A stretch of DNA of 64,000 bases from Bradyrhizobium diazoefficiens (GTDB lineage Bacteria > Pseudomonadota > Alphaproteobacteria > Rhizobiales > Xanthobacteraceae). Below the pieces are notes generated by a model. That model was given only the letters and a program-made list of their open reading frames with translations. It did not search any database and had not been told where the DNA came from. Below, one piece after another: positions 1 through 7,890 of this stretch. The stretch covers positions 124,001-188,000 of the forward strand of contig NZ_JAFCJJ010000001.1 of NCBI RefSeq assembly GCF_018131015.1, given 5' to 3'. The translations under genes were made by a program, and so were the position numbers. Positions within the stretch are counted from its first letter, which is position 1; each line of letters opens with the position of its first letter.

Positions 1-349
1 GCAGGTCGACGCCGCGGGACACCAGGTCCTGGATATCCGCGACCTGCTTGGCATCGTCGTGGCCGGCGTCGGTGATCAGAAGCTTCTTGACCACATCGGC
101 GTGGTCGTGCGCAGCCTTCTGAAGCGAGTGCAGGCCGACCACGCGCCAGCTGTCGCCGAGGCCGGCATTGGCGAAGCCGATGACGTAGGGCGGCGCCTTC
201 TTGAATTTCCTGGTGTCGCGAATGCAGACGTCGAGCGCCGGATTGAACAGGAACGTGCGTGGCGCGCCGGCATATTGCGCCATGGCCTCCCTTGGCATCG
301 TCACGGCAAGGCAGGCCAGTGACAGGCAGCTCGCGATGATGGCTTTCAT
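1..349 (-). CDS. Sugar ABC transporter periplasmic binding protein (5' part only)
   Basis: The reading frame starts with ATG at 349 and runs off the left edge of the window, so only about 116 N-terminal residues are present. They begin with a Sec-type signal peptide (MKAIIASCLSLACLAV, cleavage near AMA-QYAG). The following segment (PPYVIGFANAGLGDSWR, then KKLLITDAGHDDAKQVADIQ and LVSRGVD) follows the periplasmic-binding-protein type I pattern of the ribose/xylose/galactose group, in which a first beta strand leads to GxxxxxxxWR and a DAxxDxxKQxxDI segment precedes the sugar site. Family membership comes from these patterns. The substrate cannot be told. It reads in the same direction as the alcohol dehydrogenase upstream (gap 81 bases), so uptake and oxidation of one polyol or sugar is a reasonable inference. 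Confidence 0.75.
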   Translation of the reverse strand, partial: MKAIIASCLSLACLAVTMPREAMAQYAGAPRTFLFNPALDVCIRDTRKFKKAPPYVIGFANAGLGDSWRVVGLHSLQKAAHDHADVVKKLLITDAGHDDAKQVADIQDLVSRGVDL

Positions 350-430
350 TGATGTTCCTCCCCTTTGATTTCCCCGATCGTGGCGACTTGAGCGTCGCTC
401 TGGACAATCAACCCCGGTGCCGGCGTCGTC

Positions 431-1513
431 TCACGACGGTGCCGCAAGCTGTGTCGACACGAGTATCTTGAGCTTGTCGTTGCTCGCGGCGGTGAGGACG
501 TCGAAGCCCTTCGACACGACGTCCTCGGCGCGGATGCGGCCGTCGATGATCTTCGAGATCGGGAGCTTGCCGGACTCGACCAGCCCGATGATGCGCGGCC
601 ACATCGTGATGGGGTAGCACCATGTTGCCTCGATGGTGATGTCCTTCAGCGCCCAGAGCATCGGGTCGGTGGAAGCCTTGCCGACGTGCAGGCCGGCCTG
701 GACCACGACGCCGCGCCGGCGCACCGCCTCGACGCAGGTATTGAGCGCGTTCTCCTTGCCGACGCATTCGATGGCGACGTCGACGCCGACATTCTCCTCG
801 GTCTGCTCCTTGACGCGCGCGGCCACGTCCGTGGTCGCGGGATCGTAGACGCCGGCGCAGATGCCCCAGCTCTCGATCGTCCGCTGGCGTGACGCGTTGG
901 GCTCGGACACGTAAATTCTGGCGGCGCCGGCCGCATGCGCGCACAGGATGGTCAGCGCGCCGATCGGACCTGCGCCCGCGATCAGCACCGTGCTGCCGGC
1001 CTGGACGCCGCCGCGATCGACGGCATAGAGCGCGACCGCGGCCGGCTCGATCATCGCGGCTTCCTCGTCGCTGATGGAGTCGGGCACCTTCGCCGCGTTG
1101 TAATCGTTGATGATTGCGAGGTCCGACATGCCGCCCCAGGCCCAGCTCAGCCCGACGCAGCCCATCTTCTCGCTGAGGTGATTGAGGCCGCGCCGGCTGT
1201 AATAGTCGTTCATCGGCATCACCAGCGGCTGCACCGAGATGCGGTCGCCGCGCCGGACATGAGTCACGTCGCGGCCCACGTCCAGGACTTCCGCCGAGAA
1301 TTCATGGCCGAGAATCTGCGGCAGGGTCGCCGCGGTGAACACGTGTGGCGAAGCGGGCGTGACGATGGGGCCGGCGATGTATTCGTGAAGATCGGTACCG
1401 CAGATGCCGGTCCACAGCGGTTTCACCAGGAGCTGGTTGGAGCCCATCTCGTTGGGCTCGGCGACGGTTTCGACACGAATGTCCTTCCGTCCGTAATAAC
1501 GAACAGCCTTCAC
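431..1513 (-). CDS. Zinc-type alcohol dehydrogenase (butanediol/sorbitol dehydrogenase-like, MDR)
   Basis: This is a 360-residue medium-chain dehydrogenase that oxidises an alcohol or polyol with NAD(P). The catalytic zinc ligands are visible as C38 (TGICGTD), H70/E71 (GHEF) and E156 (IEPAAVA). The Rossmann glycine motif GAGPIG lies at 180-185. The overall pattern is closest to 2,3-butanediol and sorbitol dehydrogenases. The lobe that normally carries four cysteines for a structural zinc (about residues 97-119) keeps only C119: the region reads MPMNDYYSRRG and has no CxxCxxC. The enzyme may therefore lack the structural metal. It is transcribed divergently from a LysR regulator at 1770 and co-directionally with the binding protein at 349, which suggests a small inducible catabolic unit. 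The exact substrate is unknown. Confidence 0.85.
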   Translation of the reverse strand: MKAVRYYGRKDIRVETVAEPNEMGSNQLLVKPLWTGICGTDLHEYIAGPIVTPASPHVFTAATLPQILGHEFSAEVLDVGRDVTHVRRGDRISVQPLVMPMNDYYSRRGLNHLSEKMGCVGLSWAWGGMSDLAIINDYNAAKVPDSISDEEAAMIEPAAVALYAVDRGGVQAGSTVLIAGAGPIGALTILCAHAAGAARIYVSEPNASRQRTIESWGICAGVYDPATTDVAARVKEQTEENVGVDVAIECVGKENALNTCVEAVRRRGVVVQAGLHVGKASTDPMLWALKDITIEATWCYPITMWPRIIGLVESGKLPISKIIDGRIRAEDVVSKGFDVLTAASNDKLKILVSTQLAAPS

Positions 1514-1670
1514 GGGCGCTCTTCCCTCTCCGGCGGCCGCAGACGATGGGCCCGCCTTAATTTGTTACCGGTCATTACTGCTCTGAGTGGGATAGGGAAT
1601 TTTGCTCCCCATACTGGAGCCGCCGGTTCCGAAAGGTTAGAATAGGCGCGTTGGAGCCACAATATTCGGT

Positions 1671-1692
1671 AATTTCCCTTCACTGGGGAATT
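1671..1692. promoter_or_regulatory. Imperfect palindrome in LysR/dehydrogenase divergent promoter
   Basis: The arms AATTTCCC (1671-1678) and GGGGAATT (1685-1692) pair over eight positions with one G-T, around a six-base centre. The palindrome lies 77 bases upstream of the LysR ATG, in the 256-base gap between divergent genes, where LysR proteins usually bind. It is a candidate operator from symmetry and position alone. Confidence 0.35.
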
Positions 1693-1769
1693 GAATGCCC
1701 TAATCCATCCGGCGCTTGTTGTGGCTCCGGAACGGCGCGGCGACCGCGACTGAACCCAGGGAGGGCACA

Positions 1770-2681
1770 ATGGCCATCGACCGCATGAAGGACATCAGCG
1801 TGTTCGTCCATGTCGCCGAGGCCAAGAGTTTTACGGCGGCGGCCGAGCGCATCGGACTGTCGCGATCCGCGGTCGGCAAGAGCATCGTCCGGCTGGAGGA
1901 CCGGCTTGGCGTGAGATTGCTCCAGCGCACGACGCGCAGCGTCTCGCTGACCGGAGAAGGCGCTGCCTTTCACGAGCGCTGTGTGCGCCTGCTCGCCGAT
2001 CTCGACGAGGCCGAGATGGCCATGCTCAGCCACTCGCAGGCGCCGCGTGGCCGGCTGCGGCTCGATCTGCCCGTGTCGTTCGGGCGACTGCACGTGCTTC
2101 CGGTCCTCAACGAATTCATGCGCAAATGGCCGGAGATTTCCGTCAATGCCTCCTTTGGCGATCGCTACGTCGATCTCATCGACGAGGGCGTCGATCTCGC
2201 GATCAGGATCGGTGGCAGCGAGGATTCGCGCCTGATGACGAGATTGCTCGCGCCGCATCGCCTGGTGACCTGCGCATCGCCGGTCTATCTCGCCGGCAGA
2301 GGAACGCCGGGAAGCATCGATGCGTTGGCCCAGCACAGCTGCCTTGCCTTCGTGCACGGCGGGCGATCCGTCGACTGGCGCTTCAGCGAGAACGGCCAGG
2401 CCCGGGTGGTCGCCATCAATGGCCGGTTCGCCGCGACCAACGCGGAAGGGCTGCGCGACGCGACGCTTGCAGGCTTCGGCATCGCGCGGCTTGCCACCTT
2501 CCTCGTCAGCGACGATCTTCGCGCCGGCCGCCTCGTGCCGATCCTGAAGGACGTCGACGCCGACGGCGCGCCCATTCGGGCCGTCTATCCGTCGAGCAGG
2601 CACCTATCGCCGAAGGTGCGCACGTTCATAGATGCGCTGCTCGATGCCTGGCGCCCGGAGCCGCCCTGGGACGGGCCGTGA
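1770..2681 (+). CDS. LysR-family transcriptional regulator
   Basis: This is a 303-residue LysR-type regulator. The N-terminal winged helix-turn-helix covers about residues 1-60 (FVHVAEAKSFTAAAERIGLSR, then LEDRLGVRLLQRTTR), and an effector-binding domain follows with the usual RGRLRLDLPVSFGR and GVDLAIRIG segments. The start at 1770 is preferred over an in-frame ATG at 1716 because GGGAGGG precedes it at the normal distance and the protein then begins MAIDRMKDISVF, as relatives do. It is divergent from the alcohol dehydrogenase at 1513, so regulation of that gene is the likely role. The inducer is unknown. The type with 'DEGVDLAIRIG' is common among CrgA-like LysR proteins. Confidence 0.9.
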   Translation: MAIDRMKDISVFVHVAEAKSFTAAAERIGLSRSAVGKSIVRLEDRLGVRLLQRTTRSVSLTGEGAAFHERCVRLLADLDEAEMAMLSHSQAPRGRLRLDLPVSFGRLHVLPVLNEFMRKWPEISVNASFGDRYVDLIDEGVDLAIRIGGSEDSRLMTRLLAPHRLVTCASPVYLAGRGTPGSIDALAQHSCLAFVHGGRSVDWRFSENGQARVVAINGRFAATNAEGLRDATLAGFGIARLATFLVSDDLRAGRLVPILKDVDADGAPIRAVYPSSRHLSPKVRTFIDALLDAWRPEPPWDGP

Positions 2682-2827
2682 GGTCTACGCGTCGCGATCG
2701 ACGGGCATCGCCGGTTTTTTCGGCGGGCGTGCGATTGAGGGTGTAACAAATCCCATCGTCGGAGCGAACGGCTGTTCGGGGGCGCTGGTACCCTCGCAGG
2801 CGCAGCAATTCGAGCGAGGACAGGAAC

Positions 2828-3142
2828 ATGATTGGCGAAGTGGTTGTGATTGGCGAACTGAAGCTGCGGAGTGACGCCTCGCTCGACGAATACGGGAAAC
2901 TCGGAGAACGCATGTACGGCATTGTCAGCCGCATGCCGGGATTCCTGTCGGTCAAGTCGTTCAAGGCGGCCGATGGCGAGGAGGTGACCTTGTTTCGCTT
3001 TGCGTCGGAGGAGGCGCTCGGGGCCTGGCGCACGCATCCCGAGCACGTCGAAACCATGAAGCGAGGGCATGCCGAATTCTATGCCAGCGGGCATCTGGAG
3101 ATTTGCAAGGTGATCCGGGAAGTGGGTCCCTTCGAGCACTGA
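2828..3142 (+). CDS. Antibiotic biosynthesis monooxygenase (ABM)-like small protein
   Basis: This 104-residue protein has the size and pattern of the dimeric alpha/beta ABM fold: a first strand (VVVIGELKL), a central MPGFLSVKSF segment, then a FRFASEEALGAWRTHPEH stretch and a final histidine-containing helix (MKRGHAEFYASG). Members include quinone-type monooxygenases, haem-degrading enzymes and proteins of unknown role. Nothing here identifies a cofactor. The start is supported by GAGGACAGGA just upstream. It stands alone between the LysR gene and the A+T-rich HEPN block, so the context gives no further clue. Confidence 0.7.
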   Translation: MIGEVVVIGELKLRSDASLDEYGKLGERMYGIVSRMPGFLSVKSFKAADGEEVTLFRFASEEALGAWRTHPEHVETMKRGHAEFYASGHLEICKVIREVGPFEH

Positions 3143-3258
3143 CGCTCGCCTCGCTGCGCGTCGCGACGGTGCTTCAACGCGGGCGCACGGGCGCTCTCGC
3201 GGTGATGGAGGACGTAGGCGGCGGACTGTTCGAGAGCAGACTCGTGCCGTTGTCTTGA
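3142..3258 (+). other. Possible C-terminal gene relic at edge of A+T-rich block
   Basis: An open frame ending in TGA at 3256-3258 translates to a tail such as RTGALAVMEDVGGGLFESRLV, with high-G+C codon use and no start of its own. It could be the leftover 3' end of a gene interrupted when the neighbouring HEPN block was acquired. It is only 39 codons and no family was recognised, so chance is a serious alternative. Confidence 0.2.
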
Positions 3259-3276
3259 AGTGCCGCTTCTTCTGAA

Positions 3277-4719
3277 TTAATCCCCTGAATACATCAGGTC
3301 CGAAGTCCCAAATTCCGCTTCGATGAAGTTGCGCGCTAGCCTGTGCATGACGCGGGCGGCCGTATGAAGACGCAGAATTTCATTGGCATCGTCCGGATCG
3401 GATTTCGAGTTCTTACCTGCATGCGCAACTGCAATACGGCATGAATCGTGGATATACTTGTGCGGCGGTTCGTTGCCGCACAAGGCGAGGAAGCGGCTTA
3501 TATCGTCGTCTCCCTTGGATGAGGCTTGCAACACTCCAAAATTCGTTAGAAACCACTTCCGTGTCGCTTCCTTGCCGTGATTCCGAATCTCGATGATCTT
3601 ATAATAGTTCAGCACGGAGTAGCTGACGAATCCGTTTTCCTGCGCGTTACGTGCTTCCCGAAAGAGTGCAAGCGCGCGTCGTGCCTCTTCAGAATTCGGA
3701 ATTTTGCGGTCAAAGATGTATTCATGCGCTGTTGTGAAGGCGAGGTCCTGCTTTGTCACGGGAACCGGGACAGGATTTCCAGACCAGCCGTATTGTGCGA
3801 TCGCAAAGTTATCGTCGCACCATGCCATCACGCTCAGAAAGCGATTGATGACCGTCATTGCGGTCCGCTCGTCAACACGGTTAGCCGTCAGATCGATATG
3901 CACCGATTGCACGTGATCCTTGGTCTTGGGCATGAGGATCAACTGGTATTGATCGAACGTGACGAGCCGTTCGTTCTTAGGCCATGTGACTTGGTTATCG
4001 ACACCGACATGAAGGAAGCGTGAGCCATTGCGCACGCCGAGCTTCCGGTAACGTTCCTGCTCGGCTTCTTCGGCATCGTATTCTGAGCCACCGCCCTCGG
4101 GCGGTTCTGGGTAGCGCTCGGCCCGATCGCATTCCCGCGCGAGGCGCCGAAAGAACTCTTGCGTGAACGACATCTCGCGCATCGCGGGCGCATTCATCCG
4201 GTCGCGGTCAGGGTCAAAATCGACCTCGCGCCCGGGCGCAAACAGCGAGACCGCTGCCTTCGGCACGAAATAGGCCCGCCGCTTTTGTCCATCGCGCTGG
4301 TACACGACTTCTGCACCGCCATGACTGTTCACGCCTGTCTCAGCCACGGTCAGTGTTATGCGAAAGAAACTGTCTCGGGCTGCCTTGTCTTTCAGAAGCA
4401 CGGCCACCGCATCGCTGATCGTCTCCGCCATGAAGAACGACGCAGCGGTGCCACCAACCGGCCGCAGTCCACTAAGCACGGTGGCCACATGGCCGGCCCA
4501 GCCTGGATGCATCGGGACGAGTCCAAAGAGAGCGGCGGCAATATGCTGGCCGGACAGCTTCTCTTCGCGCCGCTCCCTGCCGCGCGGAAGTTGGCCGTAT
4601 CGACGCATCGACTCAAACCGCTGATCCAACTCCTGCGGAGAGCTGTACGATACGTCGCTGTTCTGGCAGAGTAGGCCTAAGATGCGAGCAAGGTTCTTTG
4701 CATACATTGAAGCTCTCAT
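3277..4719 (-). CDS. HEPN-domain protein with N-terminal helical (possibly HTH) region
   Basis: The product is about 480 residues from the ATG at 4719 (an ATG at 4707 is equally possible; the longer frame to 4842 would overlap the gene upstream by about 100 bases and is not favoured). The N-terminal region (about 1-110: ELDQRFESMRRYGQLPRGR, then GQHIAAALFGL) resembles helix-turn-helix-like regions seen in Rhizobiales proteins. The C-terminal roughly 120 residues are helical and contain CRIAVAHAG, an Rx4H pair at R428/H433 typical of HEPN ribonuclease domains; a MauJ-like relationship is possible. Nothing else is recognised in the middle. It starts 20 bases after the stop of the second HEPN gene at 4740, so the two form one transcription unit. 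A+T content is visibly higher than in the flanks. Function is unknown; a nuclease or toxin-like role is inferred from the motif alone. Confidence 0.65.
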   Translation of the reverse strand: MRASMYAKNLARILGLLCQNSDVSYSSPQELDQRFESMRRYGQLPRGRERREEKLSGQHIAAALFGLVPMHPGWAGHVATVLSGLRPVGGTAASFFMAETISDAVAVLLKDKAARDSFFRITLTVAETGVNSHGGAEVVYQRDGQKRRAYFVPKAAVSLFAPGREVDFDPDRDRMNAPAMREMSFTQEFFRRLARECDRAERYPEPPEGGGSEYDAEEAEQERYRKLGVRNGSRFLHVGVDNQVTWPKNERLVTFDQYQLILMPKTKDHVQSVHIDLTANRVDERTAMTVINRFLSVMAWCDDNFAIAQYGWSGNPVPVPVTKQDLAFTTAHEYIFDRKIPNSEEARRALALFREARNAQENGFVSYSVLNYYKIIEIRNHGKEATRKWFLTNFGVLQASSKGDDDISRFLALCGNEPPHKYIHDSCRIAVAHAGKNSKSDPDDANEILRLHTAARVMHRLARNFIEAEFGTSDLMYSGD

Positions 4720-4739
4720 TCCGCGGGTTCGATCGGAAC

Positions 4740-6128
4740 CTAATCGTAGGCCATGTGATAGTCTCGGATTACGGGATTTGCCCGAACGCGCGAAAGTCCT
4801 TCTTCGGAGATCGGCAGATCGAGAGCGGTCAACAGAAAGCAAAGCGCCTCCATCGCTCGCGTCGATTTTGAGAAGGCGCGGAATTGGGCGCCGTTCTCCG
4901 GATTGAAGTGACCGTGAGCGCTTTTGCCGCGAAACTTGATAGCACGCTTAAGATGCTCAACGGCTTCGTCTGGCAGAACGCCTTTGCCAAACTTTCGTTC
5001 GACCGTGCCAACGAAACGCGCGAACTGTTGTTCGGCTGTTTCCGCCCTTATCCACCGGAGGGCACCTGCGATCCGCTCGCCAATCGTGCCCTCATGACCG
5101 AGCTCTTGAGCTTTTGCGGCAGCAACGGCGGCGATCGCATCGATGTCCGAGCCGGAGAGCACGGGTTGCGCCTTTGCGATCGGGATGTCTTCGAGCCAGC
5201 GGCAGGCGTTGAGCAGCCGCTCCGAGGAGACCACATTCTTCAAGCCGAAGCTTGCCATCATGAGCGCATTGGGTCGCCGCCAAGCCGAAGCGCGGTTCAT
5301 CCAGGCGACGAGGCACTCCCGGAAGGAGGCGAGTTCCTTGTCGTCCCAGGATCGTACCGGCGAACCACCGACCCAGAGATCTCGGTTGTCGACTTCTACC
5401 TCCGGCCAAACATAATGAACTTCATGGTCGCCTGGATATTCATGCTCTTCCATCGCCTCGATCATCTGCGTGAAGGAAAGGCGGTCGATGTGGATCGCCG
5501 ATGGCTTGAGTTGCACGCCGAAGCAAAAGGACAGGAAAGTCACGTAGTCGGACACGTGGGCGATGTAATTGTGAATGCTCTGTGGTTCATCGAATCCGAG
5601 TCCGAAAGTCGGCCAGAGCTCTGTCGGCCCCTCAAACTCCATGCCATAGGTCGCGCCATACCATGCCCGAACCGTCATTCCTTTGGCGGCATCATTGAAG
5701 ATGGTGAAGTGTGCTTCTGTCGGGAGCCGATTGCGGCCGATCGCTTTGACCTTTTGGTCGTGATGCATGAGTTGGTTCGTGTGCTTCACCTGGAACGAGA
5801 CCTGCTTGACCTCGTCCTCGGCTCTCCACGGATCATGGCCAACGACGGCAACGTTTGACAGGATCTCTTGCCGTTGCGTCGCTCGTTGCGGTGCGGTGTT
5901 GCGCGAGTTCGTCCCCGCGTTCATTGTGACGTTAGAATGCAGTGAGACGATTTCATTCGTCGCGGTTTGCAAGAATACTGGTTGCTCCCCGTTGATGTGA
6001 AAATGGCCGGTATAGCTGTAAATGTCAGTGCGGAGTTCGTCGTTTGAGACCAGAACCGTTCCCGTGAGACTCTGGCCCGTCACAAGCTCGACGCAGTGCA
6101 GCGGCTTTCCGATCTCGATTTTTGGCAT
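4740..6128 (-). CDS. ApeA-like HEPN-domain protein
   Basis: This 462-residue protein has a beta-rich N-terminal half (strands such as LTGTVLVSNDELRTDIYSY and EAHFTIFNDAAKGMTVRAWYG), a helical linker (IHNYIAHVSDYVTFLSFCF) and an all-helical C-terminus. The tail has RGKSAHGHF with R400 and H405, an Rx4H motif followed by a further histidine, as in HEPN RNases. The overall order (beta-rich sensor, then HEPN) resembles ApeA-type abortive-infection proteins, but that assignment is from pattern only. GAAGG lies seven bases before the ATG. It is the first gene of a two-gene unit with the 3277-4719 gene. Base composition differs from the surrounding metabolic genes, consistent with transfer. No MNT-type antitoxin partner is visible nearby. 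Confidence 0.65.
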   Translation of the reverse strand: MPKIEIGKPLHCVELVTGQSLTGTVLVSNDELRTDIYSYTGHFHINGEQPVFLQTATNEIVSLHSNVTMNAGTNSRNTAPQRATQRQEILSNVAVVGHDPWRAEDEVKQVSFQVKHTNQLMHHDQKVKAIGRNRLPTEAHFTIFNDAAKGMTVRAWYGATYGMEFEGPTELWPTFGLGFDEPQSIHNYIAHVSDYVTFLSFCFGVQLKPSAIHIDRLSFTQMIEAMEEHEYPGDHEVHYVWPEVEVDNRDLWVGGSPVRSWDDKELASFRECLVAWMNRASAWRRPNALMMASFGLKNVVSSERLLNACRWLEDIPIAKAQPVLSGSDIDAIAAVAAAKAQELGHEGTIGERIAGALRWIRAETAEQQFARFVGTVERKFGKGVLPDEAVEHLKRAIKFRGKSAHGHFNPENGAQFRAFSKSTRAMEALCFLLTALDLPISEEGLSRVRANPVIRDYHMAYD

Positions 6129-6462
6129 GCAACGCCTTCGGACGTTTTCCCACTTGGCATGATGGGCCGGCTGAAGCGACTCGGCTCCAGATCCAAGACA
6201 TCATCGCCTGCGCGGATATCGGGACAATGGCGGACGTCGGGTGGGGATGAATTCTGCGATGTTAGCAATTTACTCCTGTTTTGCCCGACGCGTCAATAGA
6301 AATTCGTACAATCCGAAATTCCCTTTCGAATCAAGGGCCGGCCATCGGTGCATGGGGTTGTTTTTCATTTTTTAGTTTGGTCCCCCCGCCGCACGCCCCG
6401 ATCCCATGCAAAAAGGGCCGCCCCGAGAGGCGGCCCTTCGTGTCAGGTGATGGCGCTGCCGC
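6129..6462. other. Noncoding stretch upstream of HEPN pair
   Basis: These 334 bases lie between the start of the first HEPN gene and the stop of frc. They should hold the HEPN promoter, read leftwards from about 6150-6300, and the frc terminator at 6411-6438. A T-rich run (6360-6376) and a C-rich run are present. No gene is supported here. Confidence 0.5.
6411..6438 (-). terminator. Rho-independent terminator of the oxc-frc operon
   Basis: A perfect 10-base stem (6413-6422 with 6429-6438, arm AAGGGCCGCC) encloses a six-base loop. Read on the minus strand it is followed by a run of T. It lies 25 bases past the frc stop, so it should end the oxalate transcript before the HEPN promoter. Confidence 0.85.
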
Positions 6463-7740
6463 TTACTCGGCGGCCTGCTTGCGCGGCGGGTCGAGCGCGC
6501 CAGAATCGTGGATCTCGGCGACCTGGTGATCGCTGAAGCCGAGCACGGAGCGCAGGATCTCGTCGGTGTGCTCGCCGAGGAGGGGCGAGCGCTCGACGTC
6601 GCTCGGTGAATCCGACAGCTTGATCGGGTTGCCGACCGAGATGTACTTGCCGCGGGTCGGGTGATCGACCTCGACCACGGTGCCGGTCGCGCGCAGCGAC
6701 TGGTCCTCGGCGATCTCCTTCATCGACAGGATCGGGCCGCAGGGGATGTCGTCCTTGTTGAGGATCTCCATCGCCTCGAACTTCGTCTTCGTCATCGTCC
6801 ACTGTTCGATGCGAGCAAAAATCTCGTTGAGGCGCGGCAGGCGGGCCGCCGGCTTTGCGTAGTTCGGATCGGTCTTCCAGGTCGGCTCGCCGATCACGTC
6901 GCAGATCTTCTCCCAGACCGGGGCCTGGGTGATGAAGTAGATGTAGGCGTTGGGATCGGTCTCAAAACCCTTGCACTTCAGGATGCGGCCGGGCTGGCCG
7001 CCGCCGGAATCGTTGCCGGCGCGCGGCACGGCATCGCCGAACGGAATGCCTTCGCCGAACTGGCTGTACTCCTTGAGGGGTCCGTGGGCGAGGCGCTGCT
7101 GGTCGCGCAGCTTGACGCGCGCGAGGTTGAGCACGCCGTCCTGCATCGCGGCGGTGACGCGCTGGCCCTTGCCCGAATGCGTGCGCTGGTAGAGCGCGGT
7201 GACGATGCCGAGCGCCAGGTGCAGGCCGGTGCCGCTATCGCCGATCTGCGCGCCGGTCACGAGCGGCAGGCCGTCGCGGAAGCCGGTGGTGGAGGCGGCG
7301 CCGCCGGTGCACTGCGCGACGTTCTCATAGACCTTGCAGTCCTCGTACGGTCCGGGACCAAAGCCCTTGATCGAGGCGACGATCATCTTCGGGTTGATCG
7401 CCTGGATCTTCTCCCAGGGGAAGCCCATGCGGTCGAGCACGCCGGGGCCGAAATTCTCGACCAGCACGTCGCACTTCTTGATCAGCTCGGTCAGGACTTC
7501 CTTGCCCTTCGGGTTCTTGGTGTCGAGCGTGATCGAGCGCTTGTTGTGGTTGAGCATGGTGAAATACAGGCTGTCCACGTTCGGGATGTCCTGCAGCTGG
7601 CCGCGGGTGATGTCACCCACGCCCGGGCGCTCCACCTTGATCACGTCGGCGCCGAACCAGGCGAGCAGCTGCGTGCAGGTCGGTCCGGACTGGACGTGGG
7701 TGAAGTCGAGAATGCGAACGCCCGTGAGCGCTTTGGTCAT
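6463..7740 (-). CDS. frc: Formyl-CoA:oxalate CoA-transferase
   Basis: This 425-residue class III CoA-transferase moves CoA from formyl-CoA to oxalate, giving oxalyl-CoA and formate. The start at 7740 is chosen over an in-frame ATG at 7761 because AGGAG lies just before it and the protein then begins [13 protein letters not shown], as the family does. Expected active-site features are visible: [10 protein letters not shown] with Q17, the catalytic aspartate in [10 protein letters not shown] (D168), and the glycine loop GGGQP (246-250). It lies downstream of oxalyl-CoA decarboxylase in the same direction, so the pair forms the formyl-CoA/oxalyl-CoA cycle of oxalate breakdown. A palindromic repeat (7771-7883) separates the two genes. 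Length and motifs match Oxalobacter-type Frc well. Confidence 0.96.
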   Translation of the reverse strand: MTKALTGVRILDFTHVQSGPTCTQLLAWFGADVIKVERPGVGDITRGQLQDIPNVDSLYFTMLNHNKRSITLDTKNPKGKEVLTELIKKCDVLVENFGPGVLDRMGFPWEKIQAINPKMIVASIKGFGPGPYEDCKVYENVAQCTGGAASTTGFRDGLPLVTGAQIGDSGTGLHLALGIVTALYQRTHSGKGQRVTAAMQDGVLNLARVKLRDQQRLAHGPLKEYSQFGEGIPFGDAVPRAGNDSGGGQPGRILKCKGFETDPNAYIYFITQAPVWEKICDVIGEPTWKTDPNYAKPAARLPRLNEIFARIEQWTMTKTKFEAMEILNKDDIPCGPILSMKEIAEDQSLRATGTVVEVDHPTRGKYISVGNPIKLSDSPSDVERSPLLGEHTDEILRSVLGFSDHQVAEIHDSGALDPPRKQAAE

Positions 7741-7770
7741 CGTGATAGCTCCTGTTACCATTCCGTTTCT

Positions 7771-7883
7771 GTCATGCCCGCGAAGGCGGGCATCCAGTAT
7801 TCGCTGTCATATGTGTTGGGCTCAGTGCTCGCCAGAAGGATGGTCCGGCGAATACTGGATTCCCCGCCTGCGCGGGGAATGAC
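7771..7883. repeat. Palindromic intergenic repeat, family B copy 1 (between oxc and frc)
   Basis: The ends are inverted copies: GTCATGCCCGCGAAGGCGGG with ATCCAGTATTCGC on the left, and GCGAATACTGGAT with CCCGCCTGCGCGGGGAATGAC-like sequence on the right. The outer arms also form their own small hairpins. A related element sits at 63261-63400. It resembles the short REP-like elements common in Bradyrhizobium genomes. Its place between two co-transcribed genes means it will be in the mRNA. Confidence 0.85.
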
Positions 7884-7890
7884 CCGGTGC

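Noticed and set aside
4720..4842. Longer start for the second HEPN gene
   Set aside because: It would overlap the upstream HEPN gene by about 100 bases and adds an R/S-rich leader; starts at 4719 or 4707 fit the 20-base gap.
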